NCBI GenBank assembly: GCA_024364735.1
Contig: JAGFNQ010001174.1
Location: forward strand, 376,086 to 440,085
Reading direction: 5' to 3'
DNA: 64,000 nt
Origin: Boesenbergia rotunda
Lineage: Eukaryota > Streptophyta > Magnoliopsida > Zingiberales > Zingiberaceae
This document shows, in pieces, positions 1 through 10,620 of the stretch. The stretch's first letter is position 1. Every line of letters begins with the position of its first letter. The notes under the pieces were generated by a model. That model worked only from the letters and a program-made list of their open reading frames with translations, did no database searches and was not told the origin of the DNA. The position numbers were made by a program, and so were the translations under genes.

Positions 1-1110
1 CATGAAGTTGCGAGGGATGGCATATCTAGAATAGCCTTTACTTTTTCTGAATTAGCCTCGATCCCCCCTCTGTTTATCATGTAGCCAGAACAGGTCGCTC
101 TTCACCCGAACAAGTATTTGGCAGGATTCAACTTTAGTTTGTTGACCCTCAAGATGGTGAACGTCTCTTCTAAGTTGGCTATCATATCTTTTCCCTTCCC
201 CGTCTTGACCAAAATAACGTCCGCGTACATCTCGATGTTTCTTCCGATCTAGTGCCTGAAGACTTTGTCCATCATCCAATGGTAAGTTGCCCTAGCGTTG
301 CGCAATACAAAAGGCATTACATTATAGCAGTATGTGCCATCGGCTGTCACAAAACTGACTTTCTCCTGGTCTTCGGGTGCGAGGGGACTTGATGGTAGCC
401 TTGATAAGCATCCAGCATCGAAATAAACTCGCAACCGGCTGTGGAATCTACCAACCGGTCTATTCGAGGAAAGGGATAGCAATACTTGGGACAGGCTTTG
501 TTCAAATCGCGAAAATCGATACAAAACCCTCCATTTACCTCCCGGCTTAGGGATGAGAACTACATTAGCTAACCAGACCAGGAATTGAACTTCTCTAATG
601 TGCCCTGCCTTTAGCAGCTTCTGGACTTCGTCCCGGATAGTCTTGTCTTGTTCTGGTGCAAAGTGCCTCCACCTTTGCTTCACTGGTCGAGCTCCAGGGG
701 TAACATGCAAGTGATGCATGGCTAACGCGGGGGGGAGCCCCTTTGATTTCTTCGGCGGCCCAGGCGAAGACATCTCTATGACTCTATAGGCAGTCTATAA
801 GACAACTCTTAGTTATGGTGCAAGGTCGGTGGTAATCTTCGTAACTCCCCCCTCCTAATGAGGGTGAATCTAGACCTCCTCGCTCTCGACCTCCCTCCGT
901 TCTTCTTTAGGTCCTTCATCTCCTCGCGGGTCAGCTAGATCAATTTGTAGGGCTTCGTAGGACCTCAGTAGGGCCTCTGGTAGGACCCCTCTAGGAGGAC
1001 CTCTGGAGATCACTGGGATCGTCTCTTGCTCAGAAGCCCCTTGCTGTGCAGTGGCTGACTCCATTTGTTGCTGTTGGAGCGCCTCTTTGATGGCGGTTGG
1101 CTCCATGCTG
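1..1110 (-). pseudogene. Decayed Tat-type Ty3/gypsy polymerase (reverse transcriptase region)
   Basis: Read on the minus strand this is a broken pol gene. Positions 773 to about 600 encode a segment typical of the start of the reverse transcriptase in the Tat/Retand branch of Ty3/gypsy (PVKQRWRHFAPEQ, KLLKAGHIREVQ, LANVVLIPKPGGKWR). Further left, in other frames, follow remnants of the palm (TYHWMMDKVF, then a degraded YADD-like NIEMYADV near 240-220). Several frameshifts separate these blocks, so no product can be made. The stretch 870-1106 is open for 78 codons and acidic or Gln-rich; by position it would be the PR-RT spacer, but no domain is recognised there. No LTR is visible, so the element is truncated by the window edge on the left and undefined on the right. 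Assignment to pol is secure; assignment to the Tat branch is inferred from the motif wording. Confidence 0.8.
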
Positions 1111-1794
1111 CTGGGAAATGTTTAACCTCATTTGTAAGGAGTGAGTTAAGAAGATGGAGGAGAAGGAAGATAGTCATTAACCTCGGTGAGAAAAAATAGG
1201 CTAAATTTCTTACACCCCAAATCAGAGTATAAGGAAGGGGAAGGAAAAAAAAATGATTTTTTACCAAAAGACGTACCTAAGAATTGGTATTTACCAAAAG
1301 GCGTAGCATGGTTTTTTTTTACCAAAGAGTGTATCCATTTTAGTTAACTTCCTCTTATACCCCTCCCGCCAAGAAATGACTTTCTCAATTAACATTTTCG
1401 AGACATCCGAACCACTTTATCAGTAAAATAAGATTTTATGGTTCGGATGCCCCAAGGAGTATATATATATTTCTACCTTGCACAACTCGATTCATCACGA
1501 AGGTACATATATATTTCAACCTTACACAACTTGATTCATCACGAAGGCACCTGAGGAAGATAGGTGTTGAAGGAGAAAAAGCAAGCAACCATTTGGTAAT
1601 AAATAGAAATAGTAATGTACGTATGATTGTCATCTTTAATATTGTATCAGACCTAGTTTTATACATGATAAACTCTTTCTACTTTTTTTTGTTTGGAGAA
1701 GGACTGTAACGGTGTCATGCATTTCATATTTAGGGTTCTCTGAAACTTTTTAAACTTCGGAAAAATTAATGCTTGAATTCGACCTAGGGGGTGA
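1111..1794. other. Intergenic spacer, no gene seen
   Basis: AT-rich sequence with homopolymer runs. A short phrase of the type TTTACCAAAAGNCGTA occurs twice (about 1262-1275 and 1290-1305), and a similar duplicated piece (ATATATATTTC..CCTT.CACAACT.GATTCATCACGAAGG) lies at about 1460-1550. The open frames here are short and resemble no known protein. Probably decayed repeat. Confidence 0.4.
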
Positions 1795-2125
1795 TATCTT
1801 ACCATATCAGGCCCTAGAAGGGCCTGAAATCAAATGATAGGAGAACCTGAAATAAAAGAACTTCAGGCCCTAGGAGGGCCTGAATAAATGGATTTCAGTC
1901 CCTCCGAGGACCTGAAATTAAAGGATTTCAGGCCCTGGGAGTGCATGATATCAATTGCATTCATGCCCTAGGAGGGCCTGAAATTTTTTTATTTCAGACC
2001 CTGGGAGGGTCTGAAATAAAAGGAATTCAGGTCCTCCCAGGGCCTGATATCCTTTGATTTCAGGCCCTCCTAGGGCCTGAATTCCTCTTATTTGAGGCCC
2101 TTAGGCCCTCCTATGGCCTTGATTA
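1795..2125. repeat. Left palindrome array of the MULE (AGGCCCTNGGAGGGCCT words)
   Basis: About eight imperfect self-complementary words spaced about 35-45 bp apart. Each reads ATTTCAGGCCC, a 4-7 nt centre (often TAGGA or TGGGA), then GGGCCTGAAAT. Some units carry the reversed centre (CCTCCCAGG, CCTCCTAGG). Each word can fold into a hairpin of about 10 bp. The spacers are short and AT-rich. The right-hand array at 4965-5435 uses the same arms with different centres. Confidence 0.85.
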
Positions 2126-2169
2126 TGATTTTCAAAGTTAGTTAAATTTAATTGTAATTTATTTTTCAG

Positions 2170-4318
2170 GGATGATAATGTTGTTGACGAAATTCTCTCT
2201 GAGATATGGAATACTCTTGATGATAATGCTGCCATGGGGAATGAATCAGAAATAGTCAGTAATAATATTTCATTATCTTCCCAGTATAGTGATAATATAA
2301 TTACAAGGAATTTGACATTTGATCTAAATGAAGAAGCAAGTAATCTAAAAGATGAGGGTTTGAATTCTTCTACAAGAGTTGTTGAATTCTTTGAGCCAAC
2401 TTGGAGTGAGGAGGAAGAAATTGAAATCTGAAATGCAGATGAATTACAACCCAGTACAAGTGTACTAGAATTCCAAACTGATGATATGCAGATTGAGCAA
2501 TATGAATTCCCCCCGGATCAATACAGTGACTTAGAGGAGGAGTTTCCATTAGCTGAAGATCTTTATATTTTAAATTCTCGATTGCTTGCTTGGCCAATTA
2601 GAGAGGTAGAGGCAAGAGATGAGCATGAATTTTTTATGGGACAGATATTTCCATCTAGAGAAGAATTTAATAATGCACTTGTCAAACATGCCATGGTTAA
2701 GAATATGAGATATAACCCAGTTGACAACCGAAAAAATAGAGTTAAAGCAATGTGATTCAACCAACCATGTACATGGAGAGTAGTAGCAAGGGGGAAGTAG
2801 AGTTCATTGTTACAAAATATGTAAAGGAACACCAATGTGGAACTATTAGGGAAAGTGCTGATCATCATGCATGCTCTTCATTATTTGTTGCATCTTTTGT
2901 TGAAGAGCAATTTCTTCATAATGAACAATACAAACCAAGTATGATTATATCGGATATTAAAGCTAGATTTGGAGTGACTATATCATACAGAAAAGCAAAC
3001 ATAGCTAGGGAGAAAGCATTGAAATAGGTTATCGGAGATTATGAAGAGACATATAGAGATCTTCCTCAATATCTACGTGAGTTAAGAGCTAGAGATCCTG
3101 AAACTTAAGTCACTATACAGGAATAGTGACAATGAGTTCCAGAGGTGTTTTTGGGGTTTTGGTGCTTGCCGAAGGGTGTTCAGGTCTTATTTGTGTAGAC
3201 TTATCGGAATTGATGTAACACACCTAAGAGGAAAGTATCCGGGTGTATTGTTGATTGCTACGACGATTGATGGTAATGACAATGTTCTCCTAGTTGCCTT
3301 TGGAATAGCTGAAGTTGAATATGGGTATGCTTGGGAGTGGTTTTTGGAGCATATAAAGAGGTTCTTTGCTGTCGATGATCACTCTATGACCATAGTATCA
3401 GATAGACATCGGGACATTATATCAGCAGTTAGAAAAGTCTACACAAATGCGCATCATACTTTTTATTGCCACCACATGTCTTGTAATATGGTAACTGATA
3501 CTGGAAGTAGAGCTGCTTTAGATTTGTTTTGGGCAGCAACACGAGCCAACACAACACTCCAATATGATATGATAATGCATACAATGCTTGAAAAACATCC
3601 AGATGTCCATAAGTGGCTTCAGAACATTGACCCTAAAAGGTGGGCAAATACACACTTTACTGGGAGAAGGTATAGAATGCTTACCACGAATTGTGTAGAG
3701 AGCTTAAATGCTTTATTCAAGTCTACACGTGAGCTTCCCATAAACAGGTTAATTGATAATACAAGAAGAAAAGTAGCTCAATGGTTCTTTAACCGTAGAG
3801 AGGAAGTCTCCAAATGGCATGTTGCTTTGACACCTCATGCTATAAAAAAAATGGATTCAAAGAGAGAGAAAGCTAGAGCTTATAAGGTTCACCCTTACTC
3901 TCAATCAGAAATGAAAGTAGAAACATGGGGGACTTTATACATTGTTGATTTGGAAAAAAAGATATTGTCAATGTGGGGAGTTTCAAATTTCAGGACTCCC
4001 TTGCTCACATGCTATTGTCGTAATCATTCACAGGAACATGGATACACTCCCATATTGTGAGCATTATTTTTATTTAGAAACTTGGAAGTGGGTTTACATG
4101 GATCGTATTTACCCTTGTAGAAGCAAGCTGTTTTAGCCTAGGGGCGTAAACGACTTATAGTTCTATGCCCCCGTAGCCTTGTGCAGCCTGGTAGACAAAA
4201 GAAGGCACGGATTGAGTCCAGACACAATGGTAAGGTGAAACTAAAATGCAGCCGCTGTAAACAACTTGGCCATAATAGAAGGACATGTAGAATGCCGCCA
4301 GCCCCAAGGTCTTGAGTT
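2170..4318 (+). pseudogene. MuDR/MULE-type transposase, broken by stops and frameshifts
   Basis: Encodes the remains of a Mutator-family transposase, the nuclear enzyme that cuts and joins MULE ends. In order: an acidic N-terminal segment (2234-2431, then TGA); the MuDR N-terminal DNA-binding module (about 2630-2900, GQIFPSREEFNNAL and, in a shifted frame, QPCTWRVVA; then EHQCG); the MULE transposase domain (3176-4060; GIDVTHLRGKYPGVLLIAT, IVSDRHRDII, TNCVESLNALFKS); a SWIM zinc finger in another frame (3966-4015, CQCGEF..GLPCSHAI); and a CCHC zinc knuckle (about 4246-4290, CSRCKQLGHNRRTC). The order MuDR-MULE-SWIM-CCHC is canonical. At least one premature TGA (2429) and frameshifts near 2755-2800 and 3940-3970 make it non-functional. 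The aspartates of the first two catalytic blocks are still present. Confidence 0.9.
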
Positions 4319-4329
4319 AATTGGTATAT

Positions 4330-4964
4330 GCATTGCAAGAATATTCTGATTGAAGTGTATATTTTGTAAGGAGGAGAAATGAATGTATATATTTTGTATA
4401 TTGTACATGCATAGTATTGTCAAAATACTATTTATTGTTAATGTTGTGACTTGAAGAAGTATTTCAATATTATGATACATTTCACCTTGTCTAATTCAAT
4501 GTAAGCAGATATACCTGTTATTTCAGGTCTTGAAATATTATGATACAATAATGTTATTTCAGGTCTTGAAGTCCTGAAGTCATCTTTTTTTCTGAATATC
4601 TGTCATTTAAGCCCCTCTGATTTCTGCTTTGTTGATTCATTATTCTGTACCAACTGATACTGTATCAACACGTAATTGATAATCATTAGGACTGTGTTTG
4701 GACACCAAAAATATCATCTCCTAGCTAAACTCTAACTAGTGATAATGAGTTTTGAGAAATCCAAATATCCTAGCAATGTGTATTTAGGTACTATCCAGGT
4801 GGAACCTTCTTGTTTCAATTTTAAACAAATGTAAGCATGTTCATACCTGAGTATTTCAATCATAATTTATTAAAATGTTGTCACAACATGTACATTTATA
4901 TAAAAGATTGTCGTATAAATATTTAATCATACTTGTAAGCATATTTTATTAAATTTTTTGTAAT
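4330..4964. other. MULE 3' untranslated/spacer region
   Basis: AT-rich sequence with no coding potential between the transposase pseudogene and the right palindrome array. Two copies of a short phrase (TTATTTCAGGTCTTGAA) occur at about 4518-4533 and 4556-4571. Nothing else was recognised. Confidence 0.4.
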
Positions 4965-5435
4965 CTGATTTCAGACCCACATTGGGCCTGAACCAGAGGT
5001 TTTCAGGCCCAACGTGGGCCTGAATCAAATAATGTTCAGGCCCTGTGTAGGTCTAAACATTATTGTTTCAGGCTCAGTGTGTACCTGAAATGAGATTATT
5101 TTAGGTCTAGAGTGGGCCTGAAATGAAATGATTTCAGGCCTACCTTGGGCCTGAAATCATCTCATATCAGGCCCACTCTGGGCCTGAATAGTTGTGATTT
5201 GAGTCTCTTTGATAAGTCTAGCTGTGATTATAGCTATGGAAACAAATTTAGTTGTGATTCTGCATTGTTGTGTAACAAGTCTTAAGGAATGGGAATATAA
5301 ATTTGGTTTAGCATGGAATCAAATTTTAGTTTAGCATGGAATCAAATTTAGGTTTACCAAGGAATAAAATGGGGGAAAAAATTTTAGCCCTTGTTGGGCC
5401 TGAATAATTTGATTTCAAGCCCACGTTGGGCCTGA
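4965..5435. repeat. Right palindrome array of the MULE (AGGCCCANNNTGGGCCT words)
   Basis: Seven words between about 4970 and 5190 and two more at about 5384-5435, each TTCAGGCCCA, a 3-4 nt centre, then TGGGCCTGAA with some decay. The arms match those of the left array at 1795-2125, but the centre (CATTG, ACGT, CTCTG) is different. The array ends just before the LTR of element A. Confidence 0.85.
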
Positions 5436-5539
5436 AATAAGAACATATTGTTGGTGCAGGAAGCACCAGATCGAACCTTGTTTTGATATTGGCAAAGGAT
5501 TCAAAGTTAAGAGTTGTTTGTTGTCTAACAAGTTTCTTG

Positions 5540-5765
5540 AGTGTACAGGAAAAGCCCTAGCGAAGGAATGCTAGGCACTGGCAAAGGAATGTCAGCCAGA
5601 AGAAAAGCCCTAGCGAAGGACTGCTAGGCTCTGGCGAAGGACTGCCAGAATGGACAAACCCTAGCGAAGGAATGCTAGGCCCTGGCGAAGGGCTGCCAGA
5701 AGTAAAGACCTAGCGAAGGACCGCTAGGCACCAAGCGAAGGGCTGCCGGGCAAAAGTCCAACTGG
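5540..5765. repeat. Hairpin cassette CCTAGC-GAAGGANT-GCTAGG / CTGGC-GAAGGACT-GCCAG
   Basis: Alternating short stem-loops: CCTAGCGAAGGAATGCTAGG and CTGGCGAAGGACTGCCAG recur about four times each with spacers such as AGAAAAGC. Stem arms differ between the two types, but the loop (GAAGGANT) is constant. The first part also appears in the 3' LTR stub. Confidence 0.85.
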
Positions 5766-6019
5766 AGGATCCGGTTGGCACCAGGTAAATTCTCCCGAGA
5801 GGAGTAGGTGAGGACGCGTTCCCCTTGAGGGAACATTAGGCGTCGGTTCGACCTAGGGCTCCATTTTGGAGACCAAAGTTAGAACCAAGACAGCCAAGGC
5901 TGTATAATTCATTATGTTATTGGTTTATTGTGTTTTGGACTAACCCTGGATGCAGGACCAAAGGAACGTGTATCTGCAGCTCAGAATGCCTCAAAGGAAA
6001 GAGGCGATCGCTGACCAGG

Positions 6020-6410
6020 GCGCCCGGAGTGTACCGGGCGCCCCCAAGGTGAACACAAAACACAACACAACCAGAAGAACCTCGACAGTACATTCTGAGG
6101 GCGCCCCCGCTGTCCCGGGCGCCCCCATGGCAAACCAATTGAAGAGTTAAGCTGCTGCCGCGTCTGCACTACGCACCCAGGGCGCCCCCGCTGTCCCGGG
6201 CGCCCCCAGCGCCCAGGGCGCCCCTAGCCACTCTTACGCAGGAGACTTCAGCGCTGCGGATAAGAGTTGGCCGAGTCAACAAGGGCGCCCCCGTCGGCCA
6301 GGGCGCCCCAGTCAAGACCTTATCCCGAGGTTCAAGGGATAAGTCATTGACTGCGCCTTTTGTGGATCTGCTGCCATGTGGGGGGCGCCCCCGTCGACCA
6401 GGGAGCCCCA
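6020..6410. repeat. GC-rich palindrome cassette (GGGCGCCC words)
   Basis: About ten copies of GGGCGCC(C) or its G/C-rich variants, often in pairs such as GGGCGCCCCCGCTGTCCCGG, within the 5' LTR of element A. The composition contrasts sharply with the AT-rich surroundings. It ends just before the TATA box. Confidence 0.85.
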
Positions 6411-6415
6411 GGCAC

Positions 6416-6424
6416 TATAAAAAG
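6416..6424 (+). promoter_or_regulatory. TATA box of the element A LTR
   Basis: TATAAAAAG in the LTR, about 420 bp before the LTR end, directly after the GC palindrome cassette. Transcription would start about 30 bp downstream, near 6450. Inference from position and consensus only. Confidence 0.6.
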
Positions 6425-6838
6425 GGCCCTAGACCCTCCTCTTCAATACACAGCTTTCATTCAACGCATCCAAATGCTCCAACGACCGCGCTCTGCTCCA
6501 GGAACTTCCCGACTCAAGTCCGAAGCGCCGTCGACCTCCCGCTGCACCGAAACTCGAGCCTACCCCGGGAGTTGGTAAATACAGAAGTGTAATCTTTCTT
6601 ATTGCAATTTGTATTTCTCTTCTGTACTCATTCTACGCATTATAGAATTGCCCAAAGTAAACGGTCAACGACCGTGGGCCTTGGAGTAGGAGTCGACCCA
6701 GGCTCCGAACCAAGTAAAACGACCTTGTTAGCGTTGTATTGCTTTGTCTCTATTTCCGCCGCGCACTTACTCTTTTTATTTAATCCGAATGATTTGCGAC
6801 ATTCACCCCCCCTCTATCGCATCTCTCGATCCAACAAG

Positions 6839-6850
6839 TGGTATCAGAGC
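6839..6850 (+). other. Primer binding site of element A
   Basis: TGGTATCAGAGC, complementary to the 3' end of plant initiator methionine tRNA, two bases after the LTR. Standard for plant copia elements. Confidence 0.9.
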
Positions 6851-7245
6851 GGGGTTATTCAAAGTTGGTGCAACCACCACTTTGAAATTTTTTTCGGATT
6901 TTTTTCGCCTTTTTCAATTCTGAATTCTCATTTTCTCACCATAAGTCAGAATTGATAAAAGAATCAATTTGTGAAAACTTGTCGTAAAATTTTTTTATTA
7001 TTATTTTAATATTTTTCCTCGAAATTCGTGCTATCTTAATTCGAGAAATTTTTTTTTTCTTACTTTTTCTTCATTAATCAAAATTGTTAAGGTCAACATT
7101 TTCAAAATTTTTTTTATTATTATTTTACCTCGAAATTCATGCAAACACCTTTTGAACTTGTTTTTCTCTCTCTCCCGCACTACTAATCCAAGACCAAGTC
7201 TTGGTACATCTCTATTTTTTTCCTTGTGTGTAAGATTTATCCTTA

Positions 7246-8097
7246 ATGGCCAATCAAGAATGGAACAGTGTTCGTCCGCCTCTATTCTCTGGCGAGAACT
7301 TCAGAACCTGGAAAAGTCTAATGGAATCCCACCTGAAGGACAATCTAGATCTCTGGTTGATAATTCAAACAGGGTTCCACCTCCCTACAGAAGATGGACT
7401 ATCAATTGCATGGGACAAACTGGATGAACCAACCCTCAACCAAATTAAGACTGATGCAAGAGCAACTGCAATTCTTCAATGCGGTCTAACTAACGAACAA
7501 CTCAAGCTAGTTGGATCCTTCAACTGTGCTAAAGAAATGTGGGAGAAACTAATCAACCTACACGAAGAGAGCTCCGACATTGAGGTACTTGATGTCCAAG
7601 CACAGATAGCCGAATCAGAATCTGAACTCGAATCCAGAATCGAAATCGAACCAGTAGAATCAGACGACGAACTGACTAAGACGGTAACTAATTTTGAATC
7701 TTTTTCTAAATTAAAATTGAATAATCAAATAGATACTATAATGGTCGAGAAAGGTATAAGTTTTATTGCAGGGAAAACTCCAAGAGAACTGCAAAAGAGG
7801 CCTCAACTAGAACCTGAGTCCAACTCAGACTCAGAATCTGACGACAAAGAAAGGTATCCTCGGAAACTTGTCCGGTTAGCTCGCGACCACTACAAAATAC
7901 TGTGGAAACAATCAAGCAAAGGGAAGATGGCTAAAATCAAGGGGGAGACCTCCAAAAGGGAATCAAATGGTAAATTTACAGTATTTAATAATCCATTATT
8001 TACTATGAACAACATGATTAATTCATATGAAAATGTAATTCATAACATTGCTTATTGCGAAAATCTAGAATATTATTACCATTTTGAAGTGACTTAA
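7246..8097 (+). CDS. Gag-like protein of element A (283 aa, open)
   Basis: A copia-type Gag related to the UBN2/retrotransposon gag family, the structural protein of the virus-like particle. Residues about 5-115 carry the conserved N-terminal half (FSGENFRTWKSLMESHL, ARATAILQCGLTNEQLKLVG, AKEMWEKLINLHE), matching the first part of the Gags in elements C and E. The remainder is charged, Ser/Glu-rich and low in complexity. No CCHC zinc knuckle is present and the usual second half of the Gag domain is missing, so it is about half the length of the 548-aa Gag of element E. The frame is uninterrupted with a stop at 8095-8097, and no pol follows. The ATG at 7246 is the first in frame with the conserved block. 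Whether this short Gag is functional or simply truncated is unknown. Confidence 0.8.
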   Translation: MANQEWNSVRPPLFSGENFRTWKSLMESHLKDNLDLWLIIQTGFHLPTEDGLSIAWDKLDEPTLNQIKTDARATAILQCGLTNEQLKLVGSFNCAKEMWEKLINLHEESSDIEVLDVQAQIAESESELESRIEIEPVESDDELTKTVTNFESFSKLKLNNQIDTIMVEKGISFIAGKTPRELQKRPQLEPESNSDSESDDKERYPRKLVRLARDHYKILWKQSSKGKMAKIKGETSKRESNGKFTVFNNPLFTMNNMINSYENVIHNIAYCENLEYYYHFEVT

Positions 8098-9379
8098 ATA
8101 ATTTTTTATTAAATTGTATGTTTGATTGATTGATTGTTTATTTAATTTCTGCAATTTACCATGCTTAGACTTAGGTTTAGTTAGCTTAAGGACTTAACCA
8201 ATTACTTGAAATTTGAAAACATAGTAATGGGAGGAGGTGAGATGATAGTACGTTGGGGAAACCAACTCTAATAAGATCAAGTCTACTTGGTCTCTTTAGA
8301 CTGGTGAAACCAGCCGAAGCTACCGATCCAAGACCCAAGCTAGTTAGACCAGAAAATGACCTAATTTAATTTGAAAATGAAATTTCATTAAAAGGCTTTG
8401 TCAAGGAAAGGGTGGATGATCCCATAAGGCTACGGCCAAAGAAGGCCTAGTGCCTCGTCAAGACCTGGAAGCCAATTTCTGAAATTCAAATTCAAATTAT
8501 CTTTTGTCAAATTCGAATCTAACACAAATTTCAAATAATTATAGATTCTAATCTGTTTTCAAAATTTCTATTTTTCAAACTTATTCTGTTTCAAAAATCA
8601 CTTAATCAGTGTTCAAAATTTCTGCTTTCTAAACTTATTTTTTTTCAAATCTGTTTTCAAAATTAAATAACTTTTTTCAAAATAAATGAAAATTCCTTTT
8701 CAAAATTAATTTTTACCTTCAAACCTGTCTCACAAGAACTTTTAAGGCTAACTGTTTGAAAACCCTAGATTGGTTGAGACAGGAAAATTAAGTTCAAATT
8801 AAAATTTCTTTTATGTTGTGTTTTAATTCAGAGGATAATTCCAACATAGTCAAACCATGATTAACATAGTCAAACCTTAGTCAACTGAGTCAAACATGGT
8901 CAAACCTAGTCAACACTAAGGTCTTAGATAAAGTCAGTCTATGTCGGATACAGGGGGAGTTCTTCTTAATGTTTTTTAGATTTCTCAAAATCCTTATCCT
9001 TTAAAACTTATTTTCATCTCAAAATAAGGCTTTCAAAAGTTGATTCAAAAACCTTAATATATTACTATCGCTTAGGAAAAATTATTATCATTTTAAATTT
9101 TTTAAACTATGTTATTATTCCAAATTGAGGTGTCAAAAATTTATCTTCTTGAAAGTTATCATACTCAGAAGATTGTTCAAAAGTGCATCTTTTGATCTTG
9201 ACAAACCTAAAGACACAGAGGAAAGGTCCACTTCATGATCTTCAAGGACTCTTAGGATGTGTCAAATTAAGGGGGAGTCTAAGTCAAAAGAAAAACTTCA
9301 GAAAAAGTTTCTTTTTACTTATGTCTTTGTTAAACAGTTCTTTCTAATCTGACTCAAACCTTAAGACTCAAAGGAAGAG
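8098..9379 (+). other. Untranslated interior of element A (part 1)
   Basis: No coding capacity. The sequence is rich in TTTCAAAA-type phrases and contains repeated polypurine GGGGGAG tracts (about 8950, 9270, 9420). A small tandem motif of CATAGTCAAAC / TAGTCAAACC words lies at about 8838-8925. Confidence 0.6.
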
Positions 9380-9619
9380 TACTTGTGGTCAACAAGCTTC
9401 CCAGGACTGAGTCAAGTTTAGGGGGAGGTCAAAATTAAAGGAATTATTTAATAACATGCTTTATTTCAAACTCTTGCAAAAATCTAAGTTTTTCAAAATA
9501 CTATTTGTTAGAATTTGTGTGACTTATGAAATTGTTTTCGAAATAACATTTACTTAGGTTGGAAAATTTCCAGGACACTTAGGAAATGTCCTTGTAGTCA
9601 ACAAGGTTTCCTAGGATGG
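9380..9619 (+). repeat. 240-bp flanking duplication of element B, left copy
   Basis: Identical to 16102-16341 except for one base (GGAGGTC here, GGAGATC there). The two copies directly abut the left and right ends of element B. It belongs to the untranslated interior of element A. Ordinary copia insertion makes a 5-bp duplication. Confidence 0.95.
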
Positions 9620-9859
9620 GTGCAATCTTGTTTAGGTCAGGGTTGACCTAGTTTGACTAAGCTCGGGTGAGCTTAGGTCTGTGGGGGATCGTTGGTGCAA
9701 TAGGTCAGGGTTGACCTAGTTTGACTGAGCTCGGGTGAGCTTAGGTCTGGTAAGCTTGGAAAGCTTATGGAATGGTCGTATGTTTCGATGTTTGATAATG
9801 ATGTTTGAGTGGTCGTGATGTGTGAGTCAAGTGGGTCAAGGTTGACTGGAGGCTTGACT

Positions 9860-10163
9860 GGGAAAGACCTAGTGGGACTAGGCACACCTAGTGGGACTAG
9901 GTGAAGTCCAGGTAGATCGGGGAGATCATACGCTGGCATGGGAAAAGACCTAGTGGGACTAGGCACACCTAGTGGGACTAGGTGAAGTCCAGGTAGATCG
10001 GGGAGATCGTACGCTGTGGGACTAGGCACACCTAGTGGGACTAGGTGAAGTCCAGGTAGATCGGGGAGATCGTACGCTGGCACAGGAAAAGACCTAGTGG
10101 GACTAGGCACACCTAGTGGGACTAGGTGAAGTCCAGCTGGATCGGGGAGATTACAGGCTGGCA
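9860..10163. repeat. About 80-bp tandem module with CCTAGTGGGACTAGG hairpins
   Basis: Three full units and one shortened unit of about 80 bp. Each has CCTAGTGGGACTAGG, then CACA, then the same word again, GTGAAGTCCAG, (A/T)GATCGGGGAGATC and CGCTGGCA. The same module appears at 14893-15190 in the other LTR of B and, strikingly, at 34380-34690 in the LTR of the otherwise different element C/D. Confidence 0.9.
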
Positions 10164-10324
10164 AGGTGGAAGTCTACCGAGAGACTAGACCTAACTCGAG
10201 AGATAGGCGAATCTGGTTGGGAACCAGGCTAAGTCCGAGCTGGGAGCTAGGCAGTAGAAATCCAAGTTGGTCAACGGGGTTGACCGGACACTTGGTAGGG
10301 GAACCTAGGCTTGTGGAAACAAGT

Positions 10325-10620
10325 TAGGTTGGACTCAATCGATTGGGTAATCGATTGGGTCAATCGATGAGGTGATCGATTACAGCTGGTTGTGCGAGGG
10401 AGCAGAAGAGTTCTGAATCGATTGGGCAATCGATTCATGGTACCGGTAATCGATTGGGTAATCGATTACGGTAGTTTGCGCGAGAGAACAGAGAAGCTCT
10501 GAATCGATTGGGTAATCGATTCAGGGAACTGGTAATCGATTGGGTAATCGATTACGGTTCGAAAACTAGCCGTTGAACGGCTAAATCCTACGTGGTAATC
10601 GATTGGGTAATCGATTACCA
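10325..10620. repeat. AATCGATT palindrome array in the 5' LTR of B
   Basis: About twelve copies of AATCGATT (or one-base variants), mostly paired as AATCGATTGGGTAATCGATT. Each word is self-complementary and each pair can also form a hairpin with a GGGT loop. The equivalent array is at 15360-15650 in the 3' LTR, with further copies in the interior at 13918-14100. Confidence 0.9.

Larger units (their letters stand above)
1795..5440 (+). mobile_element. Mutator-like element (MULE), decayed, approximate limits
   Basis: A MuDR-type transposase pseudogene (2170-4318) lies between two arrays of short palindromes of the same style (AGGCCC...GGGCCT words), left at 1795-2125 and right at 4965-5435. 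The arrays read as the subterminal regions of a single element. I could not find a convincing long terminal inverted repeat or the 9-bp target duplication expected for MULEs, so the ends are approximate. The right side is interrupted by the LTR of element A starting at 5449. Calling this a MULE rests on the transposase; assigning the palindrome arrays to the same element is inference from their symmetric placement. Confidence 0.65.
5449..6836 (+). repeat. 5' LTR of element A
   Basis: Begins TGTTGGTGCAGG and ends GATCCAACA, giving TGTTGG/CCAACA inverted ends, and is followed two bases later by the PBS. The first 199 bp recur at 17551-17749. It contains two palindrome cassettes (5540-5765 and 6020-6410) and a TATA box at 6416. 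A C-run followed by CTCT lies near the 3' end, as in the other LTRs of this window. Confidence 0.9.

Noticed and set aside
9673..10164. 163-codon minus-strand open frame with Pro/Leu repeats (and its twin at 14701-15192)
   Set aside because: It is the reverse reading of the module of about 80 bp in the LTRs of element B. The repeated peptide follows the DNA repeat, and there is no family match or start context.
10325..10620. AATCGATT array considered as a CRISPR-like repeat or origin
   Set aside because: Spacers are not of uniform length or unique, the array lies inside an LTR that is present twice, and the genome is eukaryotic.
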